A stretch of DNA of 64,000 bases from an uncultured Lachnospiraceae bacterium (lineage in GTDB: Bacteria > Bacillota > Clostridia > Lachnospirales > Lachnospiraceae): the NCBI GenBank assembly GCA_949051815.1, contig CARQVR010000002.1, positions 102,660-166,659 of the forward strand, given 5' to 3'. The translations under genes and the position numbers were made by a program. The notes under the pieces are model-generated. The model ran no database searches, was not told where the DNA came from, and saw only the letters and a list, made by a program, of their open reading frames with translations. Position 1 is the first letter of the stretch. Every line of letters starts with the position of its first letter. Of the stretch, positions 25,350 through 33,684 are shown piece after piece.

Positions 25350-26474
25350 ATGGTGAAGAGAAACGTATTACTGAATCCGGGGCCGGCGACGACTACCGAC
25401 ACGGTGAAAATGGCGCAGGTGGTTCCCGATATCTGTCCGCGCGAGAAAGAGTTTGTGTCCGTTATGCGCGAGGTGGAGGAAGGGCTTTTGCGCATAGTAC
25501 ATGCAGACCCAAAGGAATATGCGGCGGTTCTATTTTGCGGGTCGGGCACGATCAATATGGATATCTGTCTGAACTCGCTGCTGCCGGAGAACAAGAAAAT
25601 ACTGATTATCAACAACGGCGCCTACAGCAGCCGGGGAGCGGAGATCTGTGAATACTACGGACTGGCGTATATTAACTTAAAACTCCCGCTCGACAAGCCG
25701 GCGGATCTGGAAAAGATCGGGCAGACGCTGCAGGAGAATCCTGATATCGCGTTGGTTTATACGACGCATCACGAGACGGGAACCGGACTGTTAAATCCGA
25801 TCAGGGAGATCGGCGCGCTTGTGCACCGCTATCACGGTGTGTTTGTGGTGGACACCACTTCGACCTACGGGATGCGGCCGATTCATATGGCGGAGGATGA
25901 GGTGGATTTCTGTATGGCTTCCGCCCAGAAGGGTATTATGGCGATGACGGGTTTATCCTATGTGATCGGAAAAAAATCTGTGATCGAGGCGTCGGCAGAT
26001 TATCCGAAACGGTCCTATTACTGCAACCTGTACATGCAGTACGCCTATGCGCAGGCCCACGGGGAAATGCATTTTACCCCTCCCGTTCAGGTTATTTATT
26101 CGGTGCGGCAGGCGCTGCGGGAGTATTTTGAGGAGGGGGAAGAAAATAAGTGGGCGAGACACTGCCGGGTCTTTCAGGCGATCAGAGAAGGGCTGACGGA
26201 GCTGGGATTCAGGATTTACATTTCAGAGGAGAACGAGTCCGGGCTGGTGGCGGCGGCGCTTTATCCCGACGATGCGAACTGGGATTTTGAGAAGATACAT
26301 GATTATTGCTATGAGCGTGGTTTCACGATCTATCCCGGCAAGGTGGAGAAGCTTGGGATGTTCCGGCTGTGTGCGCTGGGCGCGATTGACAGGAAGGACA
26401 TCGAGGACTTTTTTGTGGTGTTTCGGGAGGCCCTGCAAAAATACGGGGTAGCCGTTCCGGTGAGATACCGGTAA
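25350..26474 (+). CDS. phnW: 2-Aminoethylphosphonate aminotransferase (PhnW-like)
   Basis: Converts phosphonoacetaldehyde to 2-aminoethylphosphonate (or the reverse in catabolism). A class V PLP enzyme: LLNPGPATTTDTVK is the PhnW start, FCGSGTINMD is the phosphate site, VVDTTSTYGMRPI carries the Asp, and MASAQKGIMAMTG near residue 193 the Schiff-base Lys. 374 residues, normal length. Eleven bases after the fusion gene, with AGGAGG. The presence of PEP mutase and the decarboxylase shows the biosynthetic direction. Confidence 0.9.
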   Translation: MVKRNVLLNPGPATTTDTVKMAQVVPDICPREKEFVSVMREVEEGLLRIVHADPKEYAAVLFCGSGTINMDICLNSLLPENKKILIINNGAYSSRGAEICEYYGLAYINLKLPLDKPADLEKIGQTLQENPDIALVYTTHHETGTGLLNPIREIGALVHRYHGVFVVDTTSTYGMRPIHMAEDEVDFCMASAQKGIMAMTGLSYVIGKKSVIEASADYPKRSYYCNLYMQYAYAQAHGEMHFTPPVQVIYSVRQALREYFEEGEENKWARHCRVFQAIREGLTELGFRIYISEENESGLVAAALYPDDANWDFEKIHDYCYERGFTIYPGKVEKLGMFRLCALGAIDRKDIEDFFVVFREALQKYGVAVPVRYR

Positions 26475-26526
26475 CGGACGAAGGACGGAAAGTGGAATCA
26501 GATTAAAGTAAAGGCGGGAACGGAAT

Positions 26527-27825
26527 ATGGCGAAAAAGGTATACACATGCTTCTGTACAGATGTCATTCATGAAGGTCATCTGAATATTTTAAAAAGGGC
26601 CGCGGCGTACGGCGACGTATATGTGGGCGTGCTCTCCGACGAGGCGATGGTGGGCTTCAACCGGTTCCCTACCATATCGCTGGAACAGCGGATGGAGATC
26701 GTCAGGGAAACGGGTCTTGTCAAAGAGGTTCTTGTGCAGCGCGATGTGATGTACGACCAGATTCTGGCCGAGGTGAAACCGGATTATGTGGTGCACGGCG
26801 ACAACTGGTCAGAGGGGCCGGAAAAGGCAATCCGAGACAATGTCATTGCGAACCTTGAGAAGCTTGGAGGGGAGCTGGTCGAATTACCCTACACTTACAA
26901 TGAAAATGTAAAGAGAATCGACGACCAGATGAAGGAAAAACTGGCGATGCCCGAATTTCGGCGCAGACGGCTGCGGCAGTTGATCGCCATGCGGCCGATT
27001 GTAAAGACATTGGAGGTGCATTCCGGCCTGACAGGACTGATCGCGGAGAAGACTGTGGTGGAGACGGGCGGCAGGCTGGATCAGTTCGACGCGATGTGGA
27101 TTTCTTCCCTGTGCGACTCTACCGCCAAGGGAAAACCGGATATCGAGCTGGTGGATATGTCGTCCAGAATACGGACGATTGATGATGTGATGGATGTGAC
27201 GACGAAGCCGATCATTCTGGACGGAGATACAGGCGGACTGATTGAACATTTTGTATATAATGTGAGAACGCTGGAGCGGATGGGCATATCCGCCGTCATT
27301 ATCGAGGATAAGACGGGACTGAAAAAGAACTCTCTCTTTGGCACCGAGGTGGAACAGACGCAGGACAGCGTTGAGAACTTCTGCGCCAAGATTGCGGCGG
27401 GAAAAAAGGCGCTGCGGACAGAGGAGTTTATGATTATAGCCAGAATTGAGAGCCTGATTCTGGAACGCGGGATGGCGGATGCTCTGAACAGGGCTTTTGC
27501 CTACACGGAAGCGGGAGCGGACGGTATTATGATCCACTCGCGTAAAAAGTCACCGGATGAAATTCTGGAGTTTTGCAGACTATTCCGGGAAAAGGATGAA
27601 AAGACGCCGATTGTGGTGGTGCCCACATCCTTCAACAGCATTACGGAGGAGGAGCTTGCCGCAGCGGGAGTCAATATTGTGATTTACGCAAACCAGTTGA
27701 CCAGAAGCGCATTTCCGGCGATGCAGGGCACCGCGGTGGAAATCCTGAAAAACCACAGGGCGCTTGAGGCAGATTCCAAGCTGATGCCCTTTAAGGACAT
27801 CATACGGTTGATTGATGAGATTTAG
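26527..27825 (+). CDS. Phosphoenolpyruvate mutase with N-terminal cytidylyltransferase-like domain
   Basis: Forms phosphonopyruvate from PEP, the entry step to phosphonates. Residues 1-140 are a TagD/ECT-like nucleotidyltransferase (FCTDVIHEGHLNIL with the HxGH motif, VHGDNWSEG). The C-terminal region lacks an obvious ISTT motif. Residues from about 150 are the PEP mutase barrel, with LDGDTGG and EDKTGLKKNSLFG near 259, the diagnostic EDK-x-G-x-K-x-NS loop. 432 residues against roughly 290-300 for single-domain mutases, so a true two-domain fusion. Confidence 0.92.
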   Translation: MAKKVYTCFCTDVIHEGHLNILKRAAAYGDVYVGVLSDEAMVGFNRFPTISLEQRMEIVRETGLVKEVLVQRDVMYDQILAEVKPDYVVHGDNWSEGPEKAIRDNVIANLEKLGGELVELPYTYNENVKRIDDQMKEKLAMPEFRRRRLRQLIAMRPIVKTLEVHSGLTGLIAEKTVVETGGRLDQFDAMWISSLCDSTAKGKPDIELVDMSSRIRTIDDVMDVTTKPIILDGDTGGLIEHFVYNVRTLERMGISAVIIEDKTGLKKNSLFGTEVEQTQDSVENFCAKIAAGKKALRTEEFMIIARIESLILERGMADALNRAFAYTEAGADGIMIHSRKKSPDEILEFCRLFREKDEKTPIVVVPTSFNSITEEELAAAGVNIVIYANQLTRSAFPAMQGTAVEILKNHRALEADSKLMPFKDIIRLIDEI

Positions 27826-27837
27826 AGGGGCACGACC

Positions 27838-28527
27838 ATGGGAGAAATAGCGATTTTGATGGCGGCAGGACTGGGAAACCGTATGCGCCCGCTGACAGAG
27901 ACGACGCCGAAGCCGCTCATAAAGGTTCGCGGCAAAGCGATGATAGAGACTGTGATCGAAGGGCTCTTACAGCGTTCTGTGGAAGAAATTTATGTGGTGA
28001 CGGGATATCTGGGAGATCAGTTTGCGTCTCTTTGTGAGAAATACCCGCAGGTGCGGATTCTTTTCAATCCCGACTACCTTACGAAAAATAACATTTCCTC
28101 CGTTTATACGGCGAGAGAGGCGCTTGGCAGGGCGGACTGTTTTATATGCGAGTCTGACTTGTATGTGGCCGATGCGTCGATCTTTCAGAAGCATCTGACA
28201 CATTCCTGCTATTTTGGCAGAATGCAGGCGGGTTTCTCCGACGACTGGCTGTTCGAGCTGGACGGGGAATACATTTCGCGGGTCGGCAAAGGCGGAAGAG
28301 ATACCTACAATATGGTGGGAATTTCCTATTTCAAAAAAGAGGACGCCCGGATTTTGCGGGAAGAGATAGAGAAGGCTTATGCCGTAGAGGAAAACAGCCA
28401 GTTATTCTGGGATGATGTGGTGAACCGCAATCTGGATAAGCTGCGGCTGACCGTGGAGCCGGTGGAGGAAGGACAGCTTGTGGAGATAGATACGGTGGAG
28501 GAATTAAAACGGGTGGAGGCAGGATGA
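27838..28527 (+). CDS. NTP transferase, candidate CTP:phosphonate cytidylyltransferase (PntC/LicC-like)
   Basis: 229 residues. MAAGLGNRMRPLTETTPKPL (residues 8-27) is the sugar-nucleotidyltransferase signature, and KNNISSVYTAREAL and ICESDLYV match the LicC/PntC branch better than RmlA-type enzymes. In characterised loci PntC makes CMP-2-aminoethylphosphonate. Directly between PEP mutase and the second sulfatase-like gene, overlapping the latter by four bases (ATGA). Activation of AEP is inferred from this context. Confidence 0.8.
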   Translation: MGEIAILMAAGLGNRMRPLTETTPKPLIKVRGKAMIETVIEGLLQRSVEEIYVVTGYLGDQFASLCEKYPQVRILFNPDYLTKNNISSVYTAREALGRADCFICESDLYVADASIFQKHLTHSCYFGRMQAGFSDDWLFELDGEYISRVGKGGRDTYNMVGISYFKKEDARILREEIEKAYAVEENSQLFWDDVVNRNLDKLRLTVEPVEEGQLVEIDTVEELKRVEAG

Positions 28528-30176
28528 CGGAACGTGAGAAAACAGCCGGAAAAGCGGCCGGTTCTAAAATGGCGGGCGCATGGCTTTGCATTGCCGTATG
28601 TTTTATGCTTTTTCTGTATGCGCCGTTAGAATTGCTGTTTACGAATCAGGATGAGTTCTGGTTTGACGCCTATATTCTGACGCCGCCCATGCTGGTTGTT
28701 TTCGCGGCCGGATGCGGATGCGGCATTCTGCTGTTTGCGCTTCTGGGGAAGCTGCATGAAAAGACATACCGAATCGGTCTGGCTGCAGGGCTGACAGGTT
28801 ATCTGGGTTTGTATATACAGGGGAATTTTCTGGCGGAAGGACTTCCCACACTCGATGGCGAGCTGATAGACTGGAGTCTGTATTCAGGGGAACGGATCAA
28901 ATCGGTTATCGCGTGGGCAGCCGTTGCGGCTGTGGTGATAACGCTATTTTGTAAATTACGGGGAGAGGTTTTCGCACGGGTTGTCAGGGGCGTCAGTATC
29001 GGCATGACATTGATGCTTGGCCTGACGCTTTTGACGCTGGCGGTGACAAACGACGGGTTTTCTAAAAAACCGGGTATGAGCGTGACCACTGAGAACATGT
29101 TTGACATGTCCCGGGATACGAATTTTGTGATCCTGCTGCTTGACGCTGTGGATGCGCAGACGCTGGAAGGGATGATGGAGGCGGAGCCGGAATATCAGGA
29201 TATTTTTACGGATTTTACTTTTTATAATAACGTGGTGGCTGCCTATCCGTATACACAGCATTCCATTCCCTATATTTTATCGGGGAGTTGGTATGAAAAC
29301 GAGAAGGCGTTTAAAGAGTATGAGAAAGAAGCCTACGCGTCGTCCCCTTTTCTGGAGACGATGGAAAATGCGGGCTACCGAATGGGCTTTTATGAGGCGG
29401 AGCTTCTGCCGGACAACGGCGGTATGGGGCGGTTTGAGAATATCCTGTCCAATGACAGAGGGGTAGAAGATACGTGGGCGTTTGTAAGATGGCAGATGCT
29501 TATGACGGGATTTAAGTATGCGCCCTACGACTTAAAGCGTTTTTCCTTTGTCAATCCGAAAGCCTTCAGCACACTTAAGATTACGCCGGAGGGAAAGACT
29601 TTGTTTACGCCCTCAAACATTGCATTTTATGACGGCGTTCTGCATGAAGAGCTTAGGATCGGGGATCAGAAATGCTTCCGGTTCATTCATGTGGACGGCG
29701 GCCATGTTCCTTTTATCTACAACGAGAATGTGGAGGAGATTCCGGAGGAGTCGGGGAGCTATGAAGACAACCTCAGAGCCTGTCTGACGATGACGAAAGC
29801 CTATCTGAAAAAACTCAGGGAAGGCGGCGTATATGACAATTCGGTCATTATTGTTATGGCGGACCACGGCTATAACTGGCTGGATCCGCACGGCAGACAG
29901 AATCCGGCGTTTTTCGTAAAAGGCGTGAATGAAACGCATGATTTTGCGGTGTCGGATGCACCGGTCTCCTTTGAGGATTTGCAGGAGGCATACCAGAGAC
30001 TGTTAAACGGAGCGGACGGAGGCTCGGTTTTCGACTGGAAAAGCGGCGATCAGAGGGACCGGAGATTCCTGTTTTATGAGTATCTGAAAGAGGATTACAT
30101 GGTGGAATATATACAGCCCGGTCAGGCCCATGACACGGAGGCGATGTACGAAACGGGAAACATTTTCTCCAGATAA
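28524..30176 (+). CDS. Sulfatase-fold membrane transferase, copy 2
   Basis: 550 residues, a close paralogue of the protein at 21492 with the same five-helix N-terminus (CFMLFLYAPLELLF, matching CFMFFLYAPLELYF in copy 1). FVILLLDAVDAQTL near 203, PYTQHSIPYILSG and IVMADHGYNWLDPHG near 444 keep the metal ligands, but the residue before the conserved Pro region differs (TQHS against TTYN). Translationally coupled to the NTP transferase inside the phosphonate operon. It may move an aminoethylphosphonate or phosphoethanolamine-like group outside the membrane. The donor is unknown. Confidence 0.8.
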   Translation: MTEREKTAGKAAGSKMAGAWLCIAVCFMLFLYAPLELLFTNQDEFWFDAYILTPPMLVVFAAGCGCGILLFALLGKLHEKTYRIGLAAGLTGYLGLYIQGNFLAEGLPTLDGELIDWSLYSGERIKSVIAWAAVAAVVITLFCKLRGEVFARVVRGVSIGMTLMLGLTLLTLAVTNDGFSKKPGMSVTTENMFDMSRDTNFVILLLDAVDAQTLEGMMEAEPEYQDIFTDFTFYNNVVAAYPYTQHSIPYILSGSWYENEKAFKEYEKEAYASSPFLETMENAGYRMGFYEAELLPDNGGMGRFENILSNDRGVEDTWAFVRWQMLMTGFKYAPYDLKRFSFVNPKAFSTLKITPEGKTLFTPSNIAFYDGVLHEELRIGDQKCFRFIHVDGGHVPFIYNENVEEIPEESGSYEDNLRACLTMTKAYLKKLREGGVYDNSVIIVMADHGYNWLDPHGRQNPAFFVKGVNETHDFAVSDAPVSFEDLQEAYQRLLNGADGGSVFDWKSGDQRDRRFLFYEYLKEDYMVEYIQPGQAHDTEAMYETGNIFSR

Positions 30177-30241
30177 AAAGTATGAGATTACGACGGGAAA
30201 CCATAAGGAATTGACAGAGGAAAGGAAAAGGATGTGAGACA

Positions 30242-31363
30242 ATGAAAGCGTCCAGATTATTAGAGCAGTTAGAGAAAATGGGGATTCAGACAATCACAGG
30301 CGTGCCGGATTCCACGTTGAAGCAATTCTGTGATGGCGTGCAGACTTATCAGGGCAATTTACAGCATTATGTGACTGCCAATGAAGGGGCGGCGGTAGGA
30401 CTGGCAATCGGCGTATACCTTGCGACAGCAAGACCGGCCTGCGTCTATATGCAGAATTCCGGTATCGGCAATGCGGTGAATCCGCTGGCGTCGCTGGCGA
30501 ACCGCGATGTGTATGGCGTGCCCATGCTGTTTATCGTGGGATGGCGTGGAGAGCCGGGGGTGAAAGATGAGCCGCAGCATGTATTTCAGGGGAAGATCAC
30601 CTGCGGGCTGTTCGACACCCTGTCGGTTCCTTACCGCGTGATTGACCAGAATACTTCGGACGAAGAGATGGATGAAATACTGGCGGAGGCGGAGAACACG
30701 CTGAAACGGGGCGATCAGTTTGCGGTGATCGTGAAAAAGGGCACCTTTGAGAAGGCAGAGCCTTTCGCATGGGAAAACGGCAATTCCATGCTGCGGGAGG
30801 ACGTGCTTGGGCATATTTTAAAGGAAGTTTCCCGCGATACGGTGATTGTGTCCACCACCGGAAAAATATCCAGAGAATTGTATGAGCAGAGCGGGAAAAT
30901 ATACGGGGATCATGACAATATTTTTATGACCGTGGGCGGCATGGGACACGCGTCCATGATTGCGCTTGGAATCGCAAAGAACAAAGCGGATCAGAAGATT
31001 GTGTGTATCGACGGAGACGGGGCTGCGCTGATGCATATGGGGGCGCTTCCTTTTATCGCGTCGCAGGCGCCGGAGAATTTTTATCATATCGTCATCAACA
31101 ATCAGGCCCATGAATCCGTGGGAGCGATGCCAACCGGCTGTCAGGCGACAGACTTTTCGAAGCTGGCGCAGGCGGCGGGATACCGCAGTGCGGAAAAGCT
31201 GGAAACCATGGAGCAGGTAGACCGGATCGGGCAATGGATTGCAGAGCGGAAAGGGCCGGTGTTCTGGGAGATTCCGGTTTCGCTGGATTCCAGAGCGGAT
31301 CTGGGCAGACCGAAGGAGAGCGCGAGGGAGAACAAGGAACATTTTATGGAGTTTATCAGATAG
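30242..31363 (+). CDS. Phosphonopyruvate decarboxylase
   Basis: A ThDP enzyme that drives phosphonate synthesis by decarboxylating phosphonopyruvate to phosphonoacetaldehyde. TGVPDSTLKQFCD is the family start, TANEGAAVGLAIG carries the catalytic Glu, and VCIDGDGAALMHMGAL plus NNQAHES form the ThDP-Mg loop. 373 residues, normal. Together with PEP mutase and PhnW it completes the route PEP to 2-aminoethylphosphonate. GTGAGACAATG upstream has only a modest ribosome site. Confidence 0.92.
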   Translation: MKASRLLEQLEKMGIQTITGVPDSTLKQFCDGVQTYQGNLQHYVTANEGAAVGLAIGVYLATARPACVYMQNSGIGNAVNPLASLANRDVYGVPMLFIVGWRGEPGVKDEPQHVFQGKITCGLFDTLSVPYRVIDQNTSDEEMDEILAEAENTLKRGDQFAVIVKKGTFEKAEPFAWENGNSMLREDVLGHILKEVSRDTVIVSTTGKISRELYEQSGKIYGDHDNIFMTVGGMGHASMIALGIAKNKADQKIVCIDGDGAALMHMGALPFIASQAPENFYHIVINNQAHESVGAMPTGCQATDFSKLAQAAGYRSAEKLETMEQVDRIGQWIAERKGPVFWEIPVSLDSRADLGRPKESARENKEHFMEFIR

Positions 31364-32368
31364 ATGGGAACGGCGGAGCATTTGGAAATAAAGAAAAGAG
31401 CGGAGCTGACGGAGAAGCAGATTGCGAAAGCCGACGCCTTTGTCATGAAAGAAAGTACCACAGGCGAATTTATCAATACGTTCCGGTTTCTGGATTACCA
31501 CCCGGAGGGGCGTTTCCAGGACGATTCGATTGTAGTTCTGGATAAAGGTTCCGGTGAGGTCAGAGGCGTTATGATGGCGGCGCGCGGCGATGGGGACAGC
31601 ATTGTCTCCTATCCGGGAACGACCTTTGCCGGACCGGTTTTGGACAGGGCTGCCAGACTGGAAGCGACGGAGGCGGCGCTGGACATTATGCTCGGTTATT
31701 ATGAGAGCAGATATTCCGAGGTGAAAATCAGGAAGCAGCCGGAATATTATGCGGCGCAGCCCTTTCATCTGATTGATTATATTCTGCTGCGGCGGGGATA
31801 TACCTATGGCATGGCGGCGCTGGCGAATATCATCTGTATAGACGGGATTGAGACGGAGGAAGACATAACCGCCCTGTTTCATGCCAAGCGGCGCAATCAG
31901 GTCAGGAAGGTTATAAAAGAAGGACAGTTTACGTTTTCCGCACAGGATGAGATCAGGGAAGCAGTGTGGAAAAATATGAATGAGAACCTGCGGAATAAGT
32001 TTGAAGCAAAGACGACGCACACCCTTGAGGAAATCAGAGAGCTTCAAAGCCGTTTTCCGGATCGCATCCGGGCTTTTTACGCGGATGCGCAGGACGGCGC
32101 ATATGGCGCTTTCGCACTGTGCTTTTTGTTTAAAAACGTATTTCATACCCAGTATCTGGACGTCAACTATGAGTATGCCGGACAGTACCCGAATCTGCTG
32201 CTGATTTTAAAGCTGATTCGACAGGCGCGTGAGTCGGGATACCGCTATTTCAGTTTCGGCGCAAGCACCGAGGACGGCGGAAATGTGTTAAACCGGGGAC
32301 TGTATGGGTATAAAGCCGAGTACGGGGGCGGGGATATCCTGCTTCCGGTGTATACAAAGAGAATGTGA
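31364..32368 (+). CDS. FemAB-like GNAT acyltransferase
   Basis: 334 residues with two GNAT-like halves. VIVDKGSGEVRG-type strands and SYPGTTFAGPVL come in the first half, KRRNQVRKVIKEG mid-protein, and GYRYFSFGASTEDGG / LNRGLYGYKAEYGG at the end, the FemAB/BioF2-like acetyltransferase_6 pattern. Such proteins add an acyl or aminoacyl group to a cell-wall or sugar amine. It begins one base after the decarboxylase stop. The acyl donor cannot be inferred. Confidence 0.7.
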   Translation: MGTAEHLEIKKRAELTEKQIAKADAFVMKESTTGEFINTFRFLDYHPEGRFQDDSIVVLDKGSGEVRGVMMAARGDGDSIVSYPGTTFAGPVLDRAARLEATEAALDIMLGYYESRYSEVKIRKQPEYYAAQPFHLIDYILLRRGYTYGMAALANIICIDGIETEEDITALFHAKRRNQVRKVIKEGQFTFSAQDEIREAVWKNMNENLRNKFEAKTTHTLEEIRELQSRFPDRIRAFYADAQDGAYGAFALCFLFKNVFHTQYLDVNYEYAGQYPNLLLILKLIRQARESGYRYFSFGASTEDGGNVLNRGLYGYKAEYGGGDILLPVYTKRM

Positions 32369-32410
32369 CAGGAGTCAGAGGTTTTGGCGTGCGGATAAAA
32401 GGAGATTGTT

Positions 32411-33157
32411 TTGAGAGACATTGGTGATTACGAATCGGTAGTGTATGACGGAGAGAACGATTTCGAGGTATATCAGGCGCTTTACAGAAAACGCAGGGTG
32501 CTTGAATCGTTGAAAAAAGTGCGGGACGGCGGCGTGATTGTGGAGGCGGGATGCGGACTGGAATCCATGTTTCAGTATTACGACGGTTTTCGTAAATTTA
32601 TCTGCGTGGAACCTGCGGAGAAATTTTACCGGCTTGCGCTGGAGCAGAAAAAGGACAGGGACAATATTGTAGTAATCAACGATTTTTTCGAAAATGCCAT
32701 ATCGCAGATGCCAAAGAGCGTGGACTGCATTATTTGCAGCAGCCTGTTGCATGAGGTCGAGAACCCGTATGATTTTTTAATGCATATCAGGGAAGTCGCG
32801 GACAGCAATACAGTAGTCCATATCAACGTGCCCAATGCAAAGTCCATGCACCGGCTGCTTGCCATGTGCAGCGGATTAATTAATGATACGCATGATATGT
32901 CCGACAACAACAGAATGCTTCAACAGAATACGGTATTCGATCTGGCGCTTTTGCGTGAAGTGATCGAGAGAACCGGAAATGTGGAGATATTGGAGCAGGG
33001 GAGTTATTTTGTCAAGCCCTTCACCCATGCGCAGATGAAGAAATGCATGGACGACGGGATTATGGAACGTAGAATTTTAGACGGGCTGTATCGGCTTGTG
33101 GAGTATATGCCGGAGCTGGGATCGGAGATATTTATTGATTTTCGGTGGAAATCATAA
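32411..33157 (+). CDS. SAM-dependent methyltransferase (class I)
   Basis: 248 residues. VIVEAGCGLESMFQ near residue 44 is motif I (SAM glycine loop), ICVEPAEKF the acidic motif II, and CIICSSLLHEVENP motif IV with the methyltransferase-11/12 pattern. It starts with TTG behind AGGAG, the only in-frame choice near that site. It precedes the FdtA/FdtB pair and may methylate that sugar or its acyl group. The target is unknown. Confidence 0.8.
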   Translation: MRDIGDYESVVYDGENDFEVYQALYRKRRVLESLKKVRDGGVIVEAGCGLESMFQYYDGFRKFICVEPAEKFYRLALEQKKDRDNIVVINDFFENAISQMPKSVDCIICSSLLHEVENPYDFLMHIREVADSNTVVHINVPNAKSMHRLLAMCSGLINDTHDMSDNNRMLQQNTVFDLALLREVIERTGNVEILEQGSYFVKPFTHAQMKKCMDDGIMERRILDGLYRLVEYMPELGSEIFIDFRWKS

Positions 33158-33171
33158 AGAGAAAAGGTTAA

Positions 33172-33256
33172 GATTGAAAATTAAAATTTTCAATCGCGAG
33201 ATTTGTGTCTGCGCATTGCTTGACACAAACTCGGTTATGCGCAAAAAAATGCGCAG
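33172..33256 (+). promoter_or_regulatory. Three nested hairpins with competing pairings in an intergenic leader
   Basis: A perfect 11-bp inverted repeat GATTGAAAATT/AATTTTCAATC (33172-33195). Then TTTGTGTC (33202-33209) pairs with GACACAAA (33222-33229). CTGCGCATT (33209-33217), in the loop of the second hairpin, can instead pair with AATGCGCAG (33248-33256). The last two are mutually exclusive, as in attenuators. It ends 14 bases before ATG 33271. Confidence 0.5.
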
Positions 33257-33270
33257 AGATGGAGTAAACT

Positions 33271-33675
33271 ATGGAAATTGTGAAATATTCCTTTCAGGAG
33301 CACGGGGATGAGAGAGGGCAGTTGATTGCCTTGGAAGAATCGAAGGAGATTCCCTTTGCGATCAGGCGGGTATACTATATGTATGATACGGGGGAAGGCG
33401 TGCGCAGAGGGTTTCACTCCCACAGGACATTGGAGCAGATCCTGATCTGCATTCACGGCTCCTGCCGCGTGCTGCTGGACGACGGAAGAGAGCGGGAAAC
33501 CGTTCTTTTAGATAAGCCCTGTGAGGGAATCTATGTGGGACCTGATACATGGCGTGAGATGTATGATTTCTCTCCGGACGCCGTGCTGCTTGTGCTGGCG
33601 TCTCAGGTATATGACGAGAACGACTATATTCGGGATTATGAAAAGTTTATGGAGTCTGTCAGGGATAAAATGTAG
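33271..33675 (+). CDS. Nucleotide-sugar 3,4-ketoisomerase (FdtA/QdtA family)
   Basis: 134 residues, a WxcM-like cupin. DERGQLIALE is the N-terminal signature, RRGFHSHRTLEQI carries the catalytic His pair, and YVGPDTWREMYDFS is the closing block. Members convert dTDP-4-keto-6-deoxyglucose to its 3-keto isomer. The adjacent FdtB-like aminotransferase makes the substrate assignment reasonable. No rmlA or rmlB homologue is in the window, so dTDP-sugar supply must come from elsewhere. Confidence 0.87.
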   Translation: MEIVKYSFQEHGDERGQLIALEESKEIPFAIRRVYYMYDTGEGVRRGFHSHRTLEQILICIHGSCRVLLDDGRERETVLLDKPCEGIYVGPDTWREMYDFSPDAVLLVLASQVYDENDYIRDYEKFMESVRDKM

Positions 33676-33684
33676 GAGGAAAGC

